Source of the DNA: Dehalococcoidia bacterium | GTDB lineage: Bacteria > Chloroflexota > Dehalococcoidia > DSTF01 > JACRBR01 | Assembly: GCA_021462855.1 (NCBI GenBank) | Contig: JAJTXQ010000014.1 | Location: 1 to 42,041 of the forward strand | DNA length: 42,041 nt | Reading direction: 5' to 3' | Shown here: positions 1 to 7,642 of the stretch, one piece after another | Position numbering within the stretch: position 1 is the stretch's first letter | Layout of the letters: every line of letters starts with the position of its first letter | The notes under the pieces: generated by a model | What the model was told of the DNA's origin: nothing | Databases searched by the model: none | What the model saw: only the letters and a program-made list of their open reading frames with translations | Made by a program: the position numbers and the translations under genes

Positions 1-219
1 CACCACCGCCGGGCGGCGCTTCGCGGCCCAGACGCACGTGCGTCGCACATCCTTATATGTATGGAAGGGCACGCCGGCGTCCGCGCCATCCCGCTGCCGG
101 CGCACGGGCGGCCCTGGCGCGGCATCGGCTCCACACCGCGAGGGTCAGCGTGTGCATGAAGCAGCGGCGTGTGTGAGCGTGGCCCGGCGCAGGTGGTGGA
201 AGGCGGTGATGTGGAAGCT

Positions 220-294
220 TGGAGCGGGAGATGGGACTCGAACCCACGACCCTCTGCTTGGGAAGCAGATGCTCTACCACTGAGCTACTCCCGC
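220..294 (-). tRNA. tRNA-Gly (anticodon CCC)
   Basis: Read on the minus strand this folds as a complete cloverleaf. The 7-bp acceptor stem is GCGGGAG/CTCCCGC. The D arm contains TAGCTCAGTGGTAGAGC, and the 5-bp anticodon stem TCTGC/GCAGA encloses the loop TTCCCAA, so the anticodon is CCC (reads GGG, glycine). The T arm carries GGTTCGAGTCC. Position 73 is U, as usual for bacterial tRNA-Gly, and the 3' CCA is encoded (220-222). No intron or obvious terminator is visible. Confidence 0.96.
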
Positions 295-588
295 TCGCAT
301 CGCGAGTGTACCAGAGCGCCGGCGGCGCCGGAGCGCCCCGGCTCGCTGTGCCATCACGGCGCGAGCGTCGGTTGCGCTCGCGGCCCCGCGCAGCCTGCAC
401 GGTCCGGCGCGGGCGGCGCTCGCAACGCGTGCCCGATCGCTCCGGGTCGTGGCGCCGCTCCCGCTGAGGGCGTCTGCGGCCAATACGCGTTGCCGGCGGC
501 GGGCGGGTGCGGTCCGCGAGCACTACGCGTTGACCGTCGCGATGCCGGCCGGCGCGCGGGCGCCCTCCCGCGCATCAGGCATTGACAC
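295..588. other. non-coding stretch, no gene recognised
   Basis: About 290 GC-rich bases between tRNA-Gly and the ArsR operator. Open frames exist on both strands but are arginine/proline/alanine-rich composition artefacts without recognisable domains. A nine-base word TACGCGTTG occurs twice, which I do not interpret. Part may be the promoter region of the minus-strand tRNA. Confidence 0.5.
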
Positions 589-604
589 TTGAACATATAA
601 TCAA
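589..604. promoter_or_regulatory. candidate ArsR-type operator and -10 box
   Basis: The 16-base imperfect palindrome TTGAACATATAATCAA (12 of 16 positions symmetric) lies just upstream of the ArsR gene in otherwise very GC-rich DNA. It resembles AT-rich ArsR/SmtB operators. TATAAT at 596-601 inside it could be the -10, so a bound repressor would block polymerase and give autoregulation. A TTGACA at 582-587 is only 8 bases from TATAAT and cannot be its -35. Confidence 0.5.
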
Positions 605-620
605 CTATCGTGGGCGGGAT

Positions 621-1031
621 ATGGCGACGCGCCGCCCGCGACACCCCGGCGCCATCCCGCGCGCCCGCGGCGCGCATCGCGACGACAGCGTCGCGGCGGT
701 GCGAGCGTCCATCGCCGGGTACGACGCCGCCGCCGACGTCGCCAACGTCTTCCGCGCGCTCGCCGACCCGACCCGCGTCCGCATCCTGCACGCGCTCTCG
801 ATCGCGGAGCTCTGCAACGGGGACCTGGCATCGGTGCTCGGTATGAGCGAGTCGGCCGTGTCGCATCAAATGCGAGAGCTGCGGCTGATGAAGATCGTCA
901 GCGCGGAGAAGCGAGGGCGCATGGTGTACTTCCGGCTCACCGACGCACACGTGCGGCGCATCTTCGCCGACACGCTGCGCCACGTCCGGGAGGGACGCGC
1001 GCCGCGGCCGCATGGCGGTCAGGAGGCATGA
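621..1031 (+). CDS. ArsR/SmtB-family transcriptional regulator
   Basis: Winged-helix DNA-binding repressor. From the ATG at 621 it is 136 aa. The family core begins at VFRALADPTRVRIL, followed by ELCNGDLA and the recognition helix MSESAVSHQMRELR, then the wing with GRMVYFRLTD. ELCNGDLA sits where metal-sensing members have ELCVCDL, but only one Cys is present, so metal sensing through that site is doubtful. An in-frame ATG at 582 exists, but its first codons would overlap the palindrome at 589-604, so I prefer 621. The next gene overlaps the stop codon as ATGA, implying a two-gene operon. The effector is unknown. Confidence 0.85.
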   Translation: MATRRPRHPGAIPRARGAHRDDSVAAVRASIAGYDAAADVANVFRALADPTRVRILHALSIAELCNGDLASVLGMSESAVSHQMRELRLMKIVSAEKRGRMVYFRLTDAHVRRIFADTLRHVREGRAPRPHGGQEA

Positions 1032-1633
1032 TGGTTGTCGCTGCGCTGGCGCTGCAGGCGGCGTTCCTGCTGCTGGCGTTCGGCCTGCGCACGGCGCTGC
1101 ACGCCCGGCAGACGGGATCGTCGGGCTTTCGCGCCCTCGCGCGCAACGCGAGCGTACGGGAGCGGGCCGCCGTGGCGATCCTCACGGCCGGCGGCGCCAT
1201 GAGCCTCGCCGGGACGGCGCTCGGCGACGTCGCGCCGGTGTTCTCCGTGCTCGATCACGCGGGTGTCCGGTGGTCTGGCGCCGCGGTCGCCGTCCTTGCC
1301 ACGGCGCTCGTCCTCGTAGCGCAGTCGACGATGGGCCGGTCGTGGCGGATCGGCGTCGACCCGGCGGAGCGCACGGACCTCGTGATGCACGGGCTCTTCG
1401 CGCTCGTGCGCAATCCGATCTTCTCGGCCATGCTGGCGTTCTGGGCCGGGATCGCGCTGCTCATACCGAACGCCGTGACGCTGCTGGCGGTCGCCGTCGC
1501 GTGGGTGGGAGTGGAAGTGCAGGTGCGCGCCGTCGAGGAGCCGTACCTGCTGCGGACGCACGGCGACGCGTACCGGCGGTACGCATCGCGCACGGGACGG
1601 CTGTTGCCGGGCATCGGGAAGATGCGCGCGTAA
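1028..1633 (+). CDS. isoprenylcysteine carboxyl methyltransferase-like membrane protein
   Basis: About 200 aa with four to five hydrophobic segments. The C-terminal half has the ICMT/phospholipid-methyltransferase signature: MGRSWRIGVD, then GLFALVRNPIFSAM, then VEEPYLLRTHGDAYRRYASR. The RNP and EE-L-HG-Y elements bind S-adenosylmethionine and the catalytic region in this family. The bacterial substrate is unknown; small isoprenoids, lipids or thiols are possible. An AGGAGG (1021-1026) precedes two consecutive ATGs at 1028 and 1031; the second has the better spacing. Overlap with the ArsR stop suggests co-transcription and regulation by ArsR. Confidence 0.82.
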   Translation: MMVVAALALQAAFLLLAFGLRTALHARQTGSSGFRALARNASVRERAAVAILTAGGAMSLAGTALGDVAPVFSVLDHAGVRWSGAAVAVLATALVLVAQSTMGRSWRIGVDPAERTDLVMHGLFALVRNPIFSAMLAFWAGIALLIPNAVTLLAVAVAWVGVEVQVRAVEEPYLLRTHGDAYRRYASRTGRLLPGIGKMRA

Positions 1634-1661
1634 GGAATGCGCGCGCTCAGTGCCACGAACG

Positions 1662-1693
1662 AGATCGGCCGGCGCAACAGCGCCGGCCGATCT
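1662..1693. terminator. bidirectional GC-rich hairpin between convergent genes
   Basis: A perfect 14-bp inverted repeat (arm AGATCGGCCGGCGC, loop AACA) lies between the methyltransferase gene on + and the TadE-like gene on -. There is no T-tract on either side, so termination would rely on the stem alone or on Rho. Confidence 0.65.
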
Positions 1694-1730
1694 GCGAAGT
1701 GACGCGGTACGCGCGCCGCGCGTCGTGGCG

Positions 1731-2213
1731 CTAGGTGGCGCAGGGCCCGAACGGCTCGTTGACCAGCCGTTCCCGGGCAACCAGGGGCACCGGCCCGAAG
1801 ATGCTTGCGAGCCCGGGCAGCGACGCCGTGAAGTCGTACTCCACGCGCACCTCCAGGATGTCGCACTGCTCACCCGCGTTGCCGTCGAGCGGCGGGTCGG
1901 CGTAGGCCGGGTAATCCCAGCTCCGCACGCCCACCGTCAGGTCCGTCTGTGCGTTGGCCAGCGCCTGCGTCTGGCTCCGCGCCGTGTGCTCGATGCACGC
2001 GAGGCGGTCGGGCGAAGCGATGTTGCAGTCGACACGCCCGGTGACGCCGTAGCGGGCGCCTTCGCGCGCTGCGTGTTGCGCCGCCACCCACGCGTGATAG
2101 AGACGCGCCGAGTCGATCAGCCCGAAGATGAGCAGGAAGAGCACGGGCGCTGCAAGCGCGAACTCGGCCAGGGCCTGTCCACGTTCACGGGTCCGGATAC
2201 GTCGTCGGGTCAT
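1731..2213 (-). CDS. TadE-like pilus assembly protein
   Basis: 160-aa pseudopilin-like protein. A short basic N-terminus leads to RERGQALAEFALAAPVLFLL, one hydrophobic helix starting with the conserved GQALAEFAL/E motif of the TadE (PF07811) family, then DSARLYHAWVAAQHAAREGARYG. The C-terminal domain is extracytoplasmic, with a few cysteines. TadE/F/G-type minor pilins help build Flp/Tad pili or tight-adherence surfaces. SD GGAGAGG precedes the ATG, 10 bases after the stop of the upstream vWA gene, so it is the last gene of a three-gene operon. No tadA/B/C ATPase or platform genes are in the window. Confidence 0.88.
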   Translation of the reverse strand: MTRRRIRTRERGQALAEFALAAPVLFLLIFGLIDSARLYHAWVAAQHAAREGARYGVTGRVDCNIASPDRLACIEHTARSQTQALANAQTDLTVGVRSWDYPAYADPPLDGNAGEQCDILEVRVEYDFTASLPGLASIFGPVPLVARERLVNEPFGPCAT

Positions 2214-2223
2214 CGGACCTCTC

Positions 2224-3492
2224 CTACTCGATCAGCCGGAACGCGATCGCGTGCGCGATCTGCTGGAACACGGTCGGCAGGTCGGCGGCCGTCGCCACAG
2301 CGAAGAAGTGGTCGTTCGTGCCCGGGGGCGACGACGCGATGCACTTCAGCAGTCGCGGGTCGGCGACGCTGTCGGCTGCGCCGTTGCCGATGCCACTGCA
2401 GTAGGTCGCATCGGGCACCGTCCCGTCCGGCAGCCCACCGCAGATGCCGAAGGCCACGATGTAGACCTCGACATCCTGCGACTCGAGCGTCGTGGCCATG
2501 TTCATCGACATCGTGTCGACCTTGGCCTCCTGCGTCTGCGTGTTGTTCCGGCAGTTCGGGCTGACGTCGCCGTCCGAGGTGGACGGACTGGTCGGCCGGC
2601 ACGGCGACTCGGGCGACTGCGGCGAGCTCTGATTGACCTCGGTCGCGTTGTACACGTTGTCACCGTCGCTGAGGATGACCACAGCGCGCAGCGTGCTGGG
2701 CGATGCGTGCGAGCCGGCGCCAAGGATCACCGACTGTGCCTTCTTCAGCGCCTGGCAGATGTTGGTGCCCGAGCCGCCCGAAGGCTGGCCGGTCGCGCCG
2801 ATGGCATGGATGGCGTTGATTCCGTTGACCAGCGTGGTGCGGTCGCTCGTAAGGTTGGTGATCATCGACCCCGGCGGGCTGCTATCGATGCATTTCGTGT
2901 TCGAACGCGGGGGATCGTAGCAGCCGCGGAACGCGCCCGAGCCCAGCACAGTCATGCCGGTGGGTGTGCCAGTGCCAAGCAGCGTGTCGACGAAGCCGAT
3001 CGAGGCGTCGCGCGCCTCCTTGATCGGGCAGACGCCGCCGCCGTTCGTTTCGCTCGAGTTGCACCCCTGGTGCATACTTCCCGTCGCGTCGAGCGCGAGG
3101 TACACGTCGAGCGGGACCGTGCCCGCGCCCGCCGCGGCGGACGCGCTGATGTTCATGCTGGTGAAGCCGAGGATGCGAATGAACAGGAAGTTCACGTTGC
3201 GCGTCCCGCGCACCTTGAACTGCGAGTCGCTCGATGAGCCGGGGAAGGTGATCGAGGCGCCCGGCTGGTTGTCGTTGAAATAGGCTGCCGCCCGCGTCTC
3301 AGCCTGCGTGACGTTCGGCATCTCGACGATGCCGGCAAGCGCGGCAGCGTCGAGCGCGCGGGTCAGCTCGGCGCGCGCAACGTAGAGCCGCCCGGCGTCA
3401 ACAGCCAGGCCGACCATCGCGATGAGCGCGAACATGACGAGGACGAACAGCGGGAGCGCCTGTCCCCGTTCGCCAACGTGTGTGTTCCTCAT
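2224..3492 (-). CDS. TadG-like protein with von Willebrand factor A domain
   Basis: 422 aa. The start at 3492 is chosen because AAGGAG lies 9 bases upstream; a longer frame to 3552 would run into the upstream gene. The N-terminus GERGQALPLFVLVMFALIAM is the TadG/TadE-G N-terminal membrane anchor, followed by AVDAGRLYVARAELTRALDA. After about 110 residues a vWA domain begins with a metal-ion-dependent adhesion site LALDATGSM (D-x-T-x-S class) and continues with AVVILSDGDNVYN. Several cysteines suggest an extracytoplasmic disulfide-bonded fold. Such proteins are displayed at the cell surface with Tad pili and may mediate adhesion. It sits between two TadE-like genes. Confidence 0.88.
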   Translation of the reverse strand: MRNTHVGERGQALPLFVLVMFALIAMVGLAVDAGRLYVARAELTRALDAAALAGIVEMPNVTQAETRAAAYFNDNQPGASITFPGSSSDSQFKVRGTRNVNFLFIRILGFTSMNISASAAAGAGTVPLDVYLALDATGSMHQGCNSSETNGGGVCPIKEARDASIGFVDTLLGTGTPTGMTVLGSGAFRGCYDPPRSNTKCIDSSPPGSMITNLTSDRTTLVNGINAIHAIGATGQPSGGSGTNICQALKKAQSVILGAGSHASPSTLRAVVILSDGDNVYNATEVNQSSPQSPESPCRPTSPSTSDGDVSPNCRNNTQTQEAKVDTMSMNMATTLESQDVEVYIVAFGICGGLPDGTVPDATYCSGIGNGAADSVADPRLLKCIASSPPGTNDHFFAVATAADLPTVFQQIAHAIAFRLIE

Positions 3493-3512
3493 GACAAATT
3501 GCTCCTTGGATG

Positions 3513-3959
3513 TCACGACGGCGGGAACTTGCGCATCGTCGTCTTGCTGCACATGCGGAACGTGGCCGGCATGATCAGCGGCACGCCCAACAGCGGCTGG
3601 TGGTCATTGCAGACGTTCACCCTGACAGCATTAACGCCGTCGACCGTCGTATGTGTCACGGTGATGTCGTTCACCGGGTCGACCGCGGTCCGCAGCCGGT
3701 CCGTCTCCATCACGACGAGGCTCTTGATCTCCGGGTCGGTCGCCAGGCCCTTCGAGCCGAGCCGCGCGCCGTCGCGCGCGGACGACACGATGGTGACGTA
3801 CGCGTTCATCGCGTTCGTCACCTCGACGATGCCGACGAGCAGCACCAGGCAGACCGGCAGGATCAGCGCAGATTCAGCCAGCGCCTGCGCCCGCTCGCCG
3901 AATCCTCGCCCGCGGCCCCATCGCCGCTGACTAGCATCGCGTTTCGAAGCTCTCCACAC
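3513..3959 (-). CDS. TadE-like pilus assembly protein (first gene of trio)
   Basis: 148 aa. A basic N-terminus precedes GERAQALAESALILPVCLVL, the TadE membrane helix with the A-x-x-E/S signature, and VTNAMNAYVTIVSSARDGARLG. The exposed C-terminal part carries NVCNDHQP and FRMC cysteines. The nominal start is a GTG at 3959. No convincing Shine-Dalgarno is seen; a GAGGAT lies 6 bases upstream, weakly resembling the leaderless promoters elsewhere here. The next gene starts 20 bases after this stop, so the three genes form one operon. Confidence 0.85.
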   Translation of the reverse strand: MWRASKRDASQRRWGRGRGFGERAQALAESALILPVCLVLLVGIVEVTNAMNAYVTIVSSARDGARLGSKGLATDPEIKSLVVMETDRLRTAVDPVNDITVTHTTVDGVNAVRVNVCNDHQPLLGVPLIMPATFRMCSKTTMRKFPPS

Positions 3960-4347
3960 GGGCTAATCCTCGGATCGCTGAAGCTGCCGCGCGCCCGGGT
4001 CCTATTCCCTGGTTCGCGAGCCGAGCAGCTGAGGCTGACCCGGGTCCATCGCGGCCACCGACAGCGGCCAACGCTGAACCCCTCACACGCAGTATCGGCC
4101 GCGCGCACCCGTTCCGTTCACCGTCACGCGGGCGAAATTTCCGGCGCTTACCGACGACCCGGTCTGTGCGTCGCGATCTGCCGGGCCTCTCCCGGCCCCG
4201 ATGTGACGGACGCCCATGCTTCGTGCGGCGGCGCGGCCGGGACGCAATCGCGCCGGTGCATGGCGCGCTGGCACGGCGAGGCCACGCGCCGTACCCTTCC
4301 TGCGCTGCGCACCGGTGGCCGGGCGCGCCGCGAGAAGGAGCACGTCG
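3960..4347. other. intergenic region between Tad operon and ubiA-like gene
   Basis: 388 bases separating divergently transcribed genes. Open frames run through it on both strands but none shows a recognisable domain, and the extension upstream of the prenyltransferase ATG is low-complexity arginine/alanine. A weak promoter candidate for the plus-strand gene is CTGGCA (4268-4273), 18 bases, TACCCT (4292-4297). I see no strong hairpin or repeat. Confidence 0.45.
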
Positions 4348-5388
4348 ATGGCACACGCCGCAGCACAGCAGCCCGCGGGCATGACGGTACGCGATCGCCT
4401 CCGCAACTGGGGCGCCGTCATCAACACCTCCAACCTGCCGCGCGGCGCGAGCATGGACACTGTCTCGCGCTGGCTGCTCATCACGCGCGCATCCGTCTTC
4501 AGCATGACGATGACGTCCGGCCTGATCGGCGGGCTGCTCGCGATCACGGCCGAGGGCGCCGGCGACATCTCGTGGCTCAACTTCGCGCTGGCGATGCTCG
4601 GCCTCGTGCTCGCCCACGCGTCCAACAACATGATCAACGACTACTTCGATGTCGAGGGCGGCGTCGACGACCTGGCCTACCCGCGGGCGCAGTACGCGCC
4701 GCACCCGCTGCTCTCCGGCCTCACGAGCAAGCGCACGCTGATCGCCGCCATCGCGCTCACGAACCTCGCCGATGCGGCGATCATGCTGTACCTGTCGTGG
4801 GCCGTCGGCCCGCTCGTGCTCGCATTCGCGCTCGCCGGGCTGTTCATCAGCGCGGGCTACGTCATGCGCCCGATCGTGCTGAAGCGGCGCGCGCTCGGCG
4901 AGATCGGCGTGCTGATCGTCTGGGGCCCGCTGATGATCGGCGGCACGTACTACGTCACCGCGGGCGAGCTGCCGGCGTGGGTGTGGGCGGCGTGCGCGCC
5001 GTACTCGCTGATCGTCATGGCGGTACTGATCGGCAAGCACCTCGACAAGTACGACATTGACCGCGCGAAGGGGATCCTGACACTGCCCGTCGCCCTCGGC
5101 TACGCAACGTCGACGCGGCTCAACCAGGCGATCATGCTGGCGTTCTATCCCGTCGTGATCGCGCTCGCCGTCACCGGCGTGTTCTCGTGGTGGACGCTGG
5201 TGACGCTCGTAGCGCTACCGCGGCTGTGGCAGGTGCTCGGCATCTACAACCGCCCGCGGCCCGACGAGCCGCCGCCGGGCTACCCGGTGTGGCCGCTGTG
5301 GTTCGTATCGGCGGCGTTCTACTTCAACAAGCGCGCCGGCGAGCTGCTCGTCCTCGGCCTGCTGCTCGGCGCGATCACCGGCTGGTAG
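4348..5388 (+). CDS. UbiA-family prenyltransferase
   Basis: 346-aa integral membrane enzyme with about eight or nine helices. Members transfer a polyprenyl chain from its diphosphate to an aromatic or other acceptor (quinones, haem O, archaeal-type lipids). The first Asp-rich motif is NDYFDVEGGVDD (from residue 97), matching NDxxDxxxD. The second, DKYDIDRAKG, matches the DxxxD Mg2+-diphosphate site. The start at 4348 has AAGGAG 7 bases upstream. MenA-like menaquinone synthesis is plausible, but no quinone genes are adjacent, so the acceptor is undetermined. Confidence 0.88.
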   Translation: MAHAAAQQPAGMTVRDRLRNWGAVINTSNLPRGASMDTVSRWLLITRASVFSMTMTSGLIGGLLAITAEGAGDISWLNFALAMLGLVLAHASNNMINDYFDVEGGVDDLAYPRAQYAPHPLLSGLTSKRTLIAAIALTNLADAAIMLYLSWAVGPLVLAFALAGLFISAGYVMRPIVLKRRALGEIGVLIVWGPLMIGGTYYVTAGELPAWVWAACAPYSLIVMAVLIGKHLDKYDIDRAKGILTLPVALGYATSTRLNQAIMLAFYPVVIALAVTGVFSWWTLVTLVALPRLWQVLGIYNRPRPDEPPPGYPVWPLWFVSAAFYFNKRAGELLVLGLLLGAITGW

Positions 5389-5610
5389 CGGTCGCGATCG
5401 CGCGGCGGCGCGACAAGCGTACCCTTAGCGCCCGACCAAGGCCGGCGGGGACGTGATCCATTCCTCAAACCTTCCGTTCACACAGTCACGGCAAGGCGCT
5501 GGCTGTCGGATGCACGCAACAGCTGCGCGCGGCGCATTGCGGGGGATCGCACTCTGGGCGCCCTTACGCGAAGGCGTTCACGAGGACGGGTGCACCGTGA
5601 TCGCCCGGTG

Positions 5611-6072
5611 TCACGCGAGCGGCCAGGCGATCTCCGTGCGCCACTTCATCGGGTCGGGCTCCTGCTGCGGGTCCGAGAAGTACGTCTCCCACGGCGCACC
5701 GCCCGGCGCGCGGCCGTTCGCCTGCATCCACGCCTCGACGGCGCGATACGCCTCGTGCAGCGACTCGTACGGGCCGATGTGCGTCGTCACGGCCGCCTCG
5801 CCGCCCGGGAGATCGCTCGCTTCGACGCGCCCCTCGCCGGCCACCGGCGACGCGACCGTCACGCCGGCCTCGACCACCACCCGTTCCGGGCCGATGCTCG
5901 GGTAGCGTGCGAACGGCGGGCCATCGGGCATGCTGCCCTTCCGCGTGGCGTAGCCGAACAGCTCGCCGAACGCCTGGCCAAAGAAATTCGGCAGCTCGTC
6001 CGCCCGCATCGATCCCTTGATCACGAGCGTGTGCCGCCGCGCCAGCTTCTTGACGGAGATGTCGTATGCCAT
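5611..6072 (-). CDS. GyrI-like small-molecule-binding domain protein
   Basis: 153 aa made entirely of a GyrI-like/AraC-effector-binding (SOUL-like) domain with no DNA-binding part. Typical features are the early strand LARRHTLVIKGSM, a middle PGGEAAVTTHIGPYESL, the helix AYRAVEAWMQANG and the closing WETYFSDP...EPDPMKWRTEI. The family binds hydrophobic or cationic small molecules, and some stand-alone members are hydrolases or gyrase inhibitors. The start is supported by AAGGAGG 8 bases before the ATG. It is transcribed towards ubiA (222-base convergent gap) and away from the cyclophilin gene. Confidence 0.87.
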   Translation of the reverse strand: MAYDISVKKLARRHTLVIKGSMRADELPNFFGQAFGELFGYATRKGSMPDGPPFARYPSIGPERVVVEAGVTVASPVAGEGRVEASDLPGGEAAVTTHIGPYESLHEAYRAVEAWMQANGRAPGGAPWETYFSDPQQEPDPMKWRTEIAWPLA

Positions 6073-6234
6073 GAGCGCGCCTCCTTGCTGCCGCTGCCCC
6101 GCAATCCAGCCTACCCCACGCGAACCGTGGCCCGGAACCCATTTCCGTGTACGCGCTAAAATGAGTGGAACTATGGCGGGCCCCGGCGCGTTGATATCAT
6201 TGCGAAACCTCGAACAAAGGCGGAAGAACGACAC

Positions 6235-7041
6235 ATGCCACGCAAGAAGCAGATCGTACAGAAGCAGAAGCGCCGCAAGGTCTATCGCGCCGGTGACATG
6301 GCCGGCTCGGCCGAGCGGATCCACCGCCGGGGCATCTTCCGGCTCTTCACGAACTACCGCGTGTTCGCCATCATCGGCGCCATCGGCATCATCGGCGGGC
6401 TCGCCTTCTCGGCGTTCTACACCGGCGGCAGCGCAAACAACGACACCGGTAGCCCGCGCGGCTCCGGCGTCACCCGCACCACGCCCGAAGCGGGCGCGAC
6501 GAGCGTGACCGGCGCCGCGGCAAACATCAAGCAGTACTCCTTCGCGCCGGAGATGGCGATCGACCCGGCGAAGACGTACACCGCGACGATCAAGACCGAC
6601 AAGGGCGACATCAAGGTCGAGCTGTTCGCGGGCGAGGCGCCGCAGACCGTGAACAACTTCGTCTTCCTGGCGCGCGACTCGTTCTACAACGGCGTGACGT
6701 TCCACCGGGTCATCCCGGACTTCGTCGCGCAGGCAGGCGACCCGACAGGGACCGGCACCGGCGGGCCCGGCTACGAGCTCCCCGCCGAGGCCACCGAAGA
6801 GGACTTCACCGCCGGCGTCATCGCCATGGCGAAGCCGCAGGAGGCGGGCTCGCCGAATAACGGCAGCCAGTTCTTCTTCATGCTGAACGATGAGCCGTCG
6901 TTCGATGGCAAGTTCACCGCGTTCGGCAAGGTCGTCGAAGGGCTCGATGTCCTGAAGTCGCTCACACCGCGCAACCCGCAGCTCGAAGAGAACCCGGCGC
7001 CCGGCGACCGCATCGAGTCGATCACGATCGCCGAGTCCTGA
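6235..7041 (+). CDS. membrane-anchored cyclophilin-type peptidyl-prolyl isomerase
   Basis: 268 aa. A lysine/arginine-rich cytoplasmic N-terminus (about 45 residues) is followed by one transmembrane helix around FAIIGAIGIIGGLAFSAF, a Thr/Ser/Gly linker, and a cyclophilin domain from about residue 105. Signatures are GDIKVELFAGEAPQTVNNF, FYNGVTFHRVIPDFVAQAGD and NNGSQFFFML, containing the catalytic Arg and the conserved FFxx core. The topology puts the isomerase outside the membrane, where it would assist folding of exported proteins. No neighbouring secretion genes are seen. Confidence 0.93.
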   Translation: MPRKKQIVQKQKRRKVYRAGDMAGSAERIHRRGIFRLFTNYRVFAIIGAIGIIGGLAFSAFYTGGSANNDTGSPRGSGVTRTTPEAGATSVTGAAANIKQYSFAPEMAIDPAKTYTATIKTDKGDIKVELFAGEAPQTVNNFVFLARDSFYNGVTFHRVIPDFVAQAGDPTGTGTGGPGYELPAEATEEDFTAGVIAMAKPQEAGSPNNGSQFFFMLNDEPSFDGKFTAFGKVVEGLDVLKSLTPRNPQLEENPAPGDRIESITIAES

Positions 7042-7060
7042 CCGGCACTTCGCGCGCAAC

Positions 7061-7100
7061 ACGGCAAGACGCCGCCGGTGCACCGGCGGCGTCTTGCCGT
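7061..7100. terminator. perfect 40-bp palindrome, bidirectional terminator
   Basis: Twenty bases (7061-7080, beginning ACGGCAAGACGCC) are exactly mirrored by 7081-7100. The structure lies between the cyclophilin gene ending at 7041 and the convergent zinc-ribbon gene ending at 7122. No T-tract follows on either strand. Confidence 0.7.
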
Positions 7101-7121
7101 TGGAGGAGGAGGCTGGTAAGG

Positions 7122-7421
7122 CTAATTCACGGATGCCGCGTCCTGACGCCGCCCGAGCGCGTACTCCGCGCCGGTCCGCACGCGCCGCTCGATGCGCGCC
7201 AGCTCGAACGCCGTCGCGCACGTGTGGCAGAACCGCAGCTCGTCGTCGTACTCGACGGACCCGGTCAGCGGCTGCAGTCCGCCGCAGGCGCGGCACTCGA
7301 ACGAGCCGCGTTCGCCGCGCTGGAGGTCTTCTTCGAGCAGCACGCGCATCGCCTCGGCGATTGCCTGGCGCTGCCGGCTGGTGGCGCGATTGTAGTGGGC
7401 GTACGCCCGGGCGATGGTCAA
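7122..7421 (-). CDS. small zinc-ribbon protein under c-di-AMP riboswitch
   Basis: 99 aa from a TTG at 7421, chosen because AGGAGGT (7428-7434) lies 6 bases upstream; an ATG at 7445 has no such signal. The N-terminal half is predicted helical (AYAHYNRATSRQRQAIAEAM). The middle has CRAC, 18 residues, CHTC, a four-cysteine zinc ribbon, and the C-terminus is again helical and basic. I do not recognise a named family. It is the only gene after the riboswitch and terminator at 7460-7630, and it ends at a strong palindrome, so it appears to be the sole target. RNA polymerase- or ribosome-associated zinc ribbons of similar size exist, but that is only an analogy. Confidence 0.75.
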   Translation of the reverse strand: MTIARAYAHYNRATSRQRQAIAEAMRVLLEEDLQRGERGSFECRACGGLQPLTGSVEYDDELRFCHTCATAFELARIERRVRTGAEYALGRRQDAASVN

Positions 7422-7459
7422 GGCGGGACCTCCTGCTCGCTGCACTCTGTCTATGCGGC

Positions 7460-7491
7460 AAACAAAAACGACTGAAGGCGTGCCTTCAGCC
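7460..7491 (-). terminator. intrinsic terminator of riboswitch expression platform
   Basis: On the minus strand a 10-bp hairpin (arms GGCTGAAGGC and GCCTTCAGTC, two-base AC spacer) is followed by TCG and TTTTTGTTT. It lies between the aptamer and the Shine-Dalgarno of the zinc-ribbon gene. This is the arrangement of a transcription-attenuating OFF switch, in which ligand favours termination. Confidence 0.85.
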
Positions 7492-7504
7492 GGTACGGCC
7501 TTCT

Positions 7505-7630
7505 CCTCTTTATGCCTGCGGGGTTAGCTGACGGGTTCGGCTCAGAAGAGTTCGCCTACGCACCGCTTGGTGCGATTCACCCCATTAGGATTGGTTCCCC
7601 CGCCTCGCGTTCGCGAGTTCGGCTCTATTC
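7505..7630 (-). ncRNA. c-di-AMP riboswitch (ydaO/yuaA class)
   Basis: Read 5' to 3' on the minus strand the region contains the class hallmarks in order: GCCGAA, a short hairpin CTCGC-GAAC-GCGAG, GGGGGAACCAA, GGGGTGAATC, AGGCGAACTCTT, GCCGAACCCGTCAGCTAACC, CCGCAGGCATAAAG and a purine-rich GAGGAGAAGG. These match the conserved core of ydaO-type aptamers that bind cyclic di-AMP; the pairing GCC/GGC closes P1. Upstream is a near-consensus promoter and downstream a terminator. Known members control cell-wall hydrolases and osmolyte/K+ transport. Here the gene is a small zinc-ribbon protein, which is unusual. Confidence 0.92.
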
Positions 7631-7642
7631 AGTTATGACCAC

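Noticed and set aside
480-535. repeated word TACGCGTTG
   Set aside because: Only two copies of nine bases, no symmetry or regular spacing; probably chance.
582-601. TTGACA plus TATAAT as one promoter
   Set aside because: The spacer is only 8 bases. TATAAT may be used alone or as part of the operator, but not with this -35.
4216-4347. 44-residue N-terminal extension of the prenyltransferase
   Set aside because: Arg/Ala-rich and not family-like; AAGGAG correctly spaced before the ATG at 4348 marks the true start.
3510-5060. 516-codon plus-strand frame over the Tad and prenyltransferase genes
   Set aside because: Shadow frame lacking any motif; true genes on both sides have family signatures in other frames.
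5611-7461. 616-codon minus-strand frame fusing GyrI-like sequence to a long N-terminal part
   Set aside because: Only the last 153 codons match a family, with AAGGAGG before their ATG. The rest is antisense to the cyclophilin gene.
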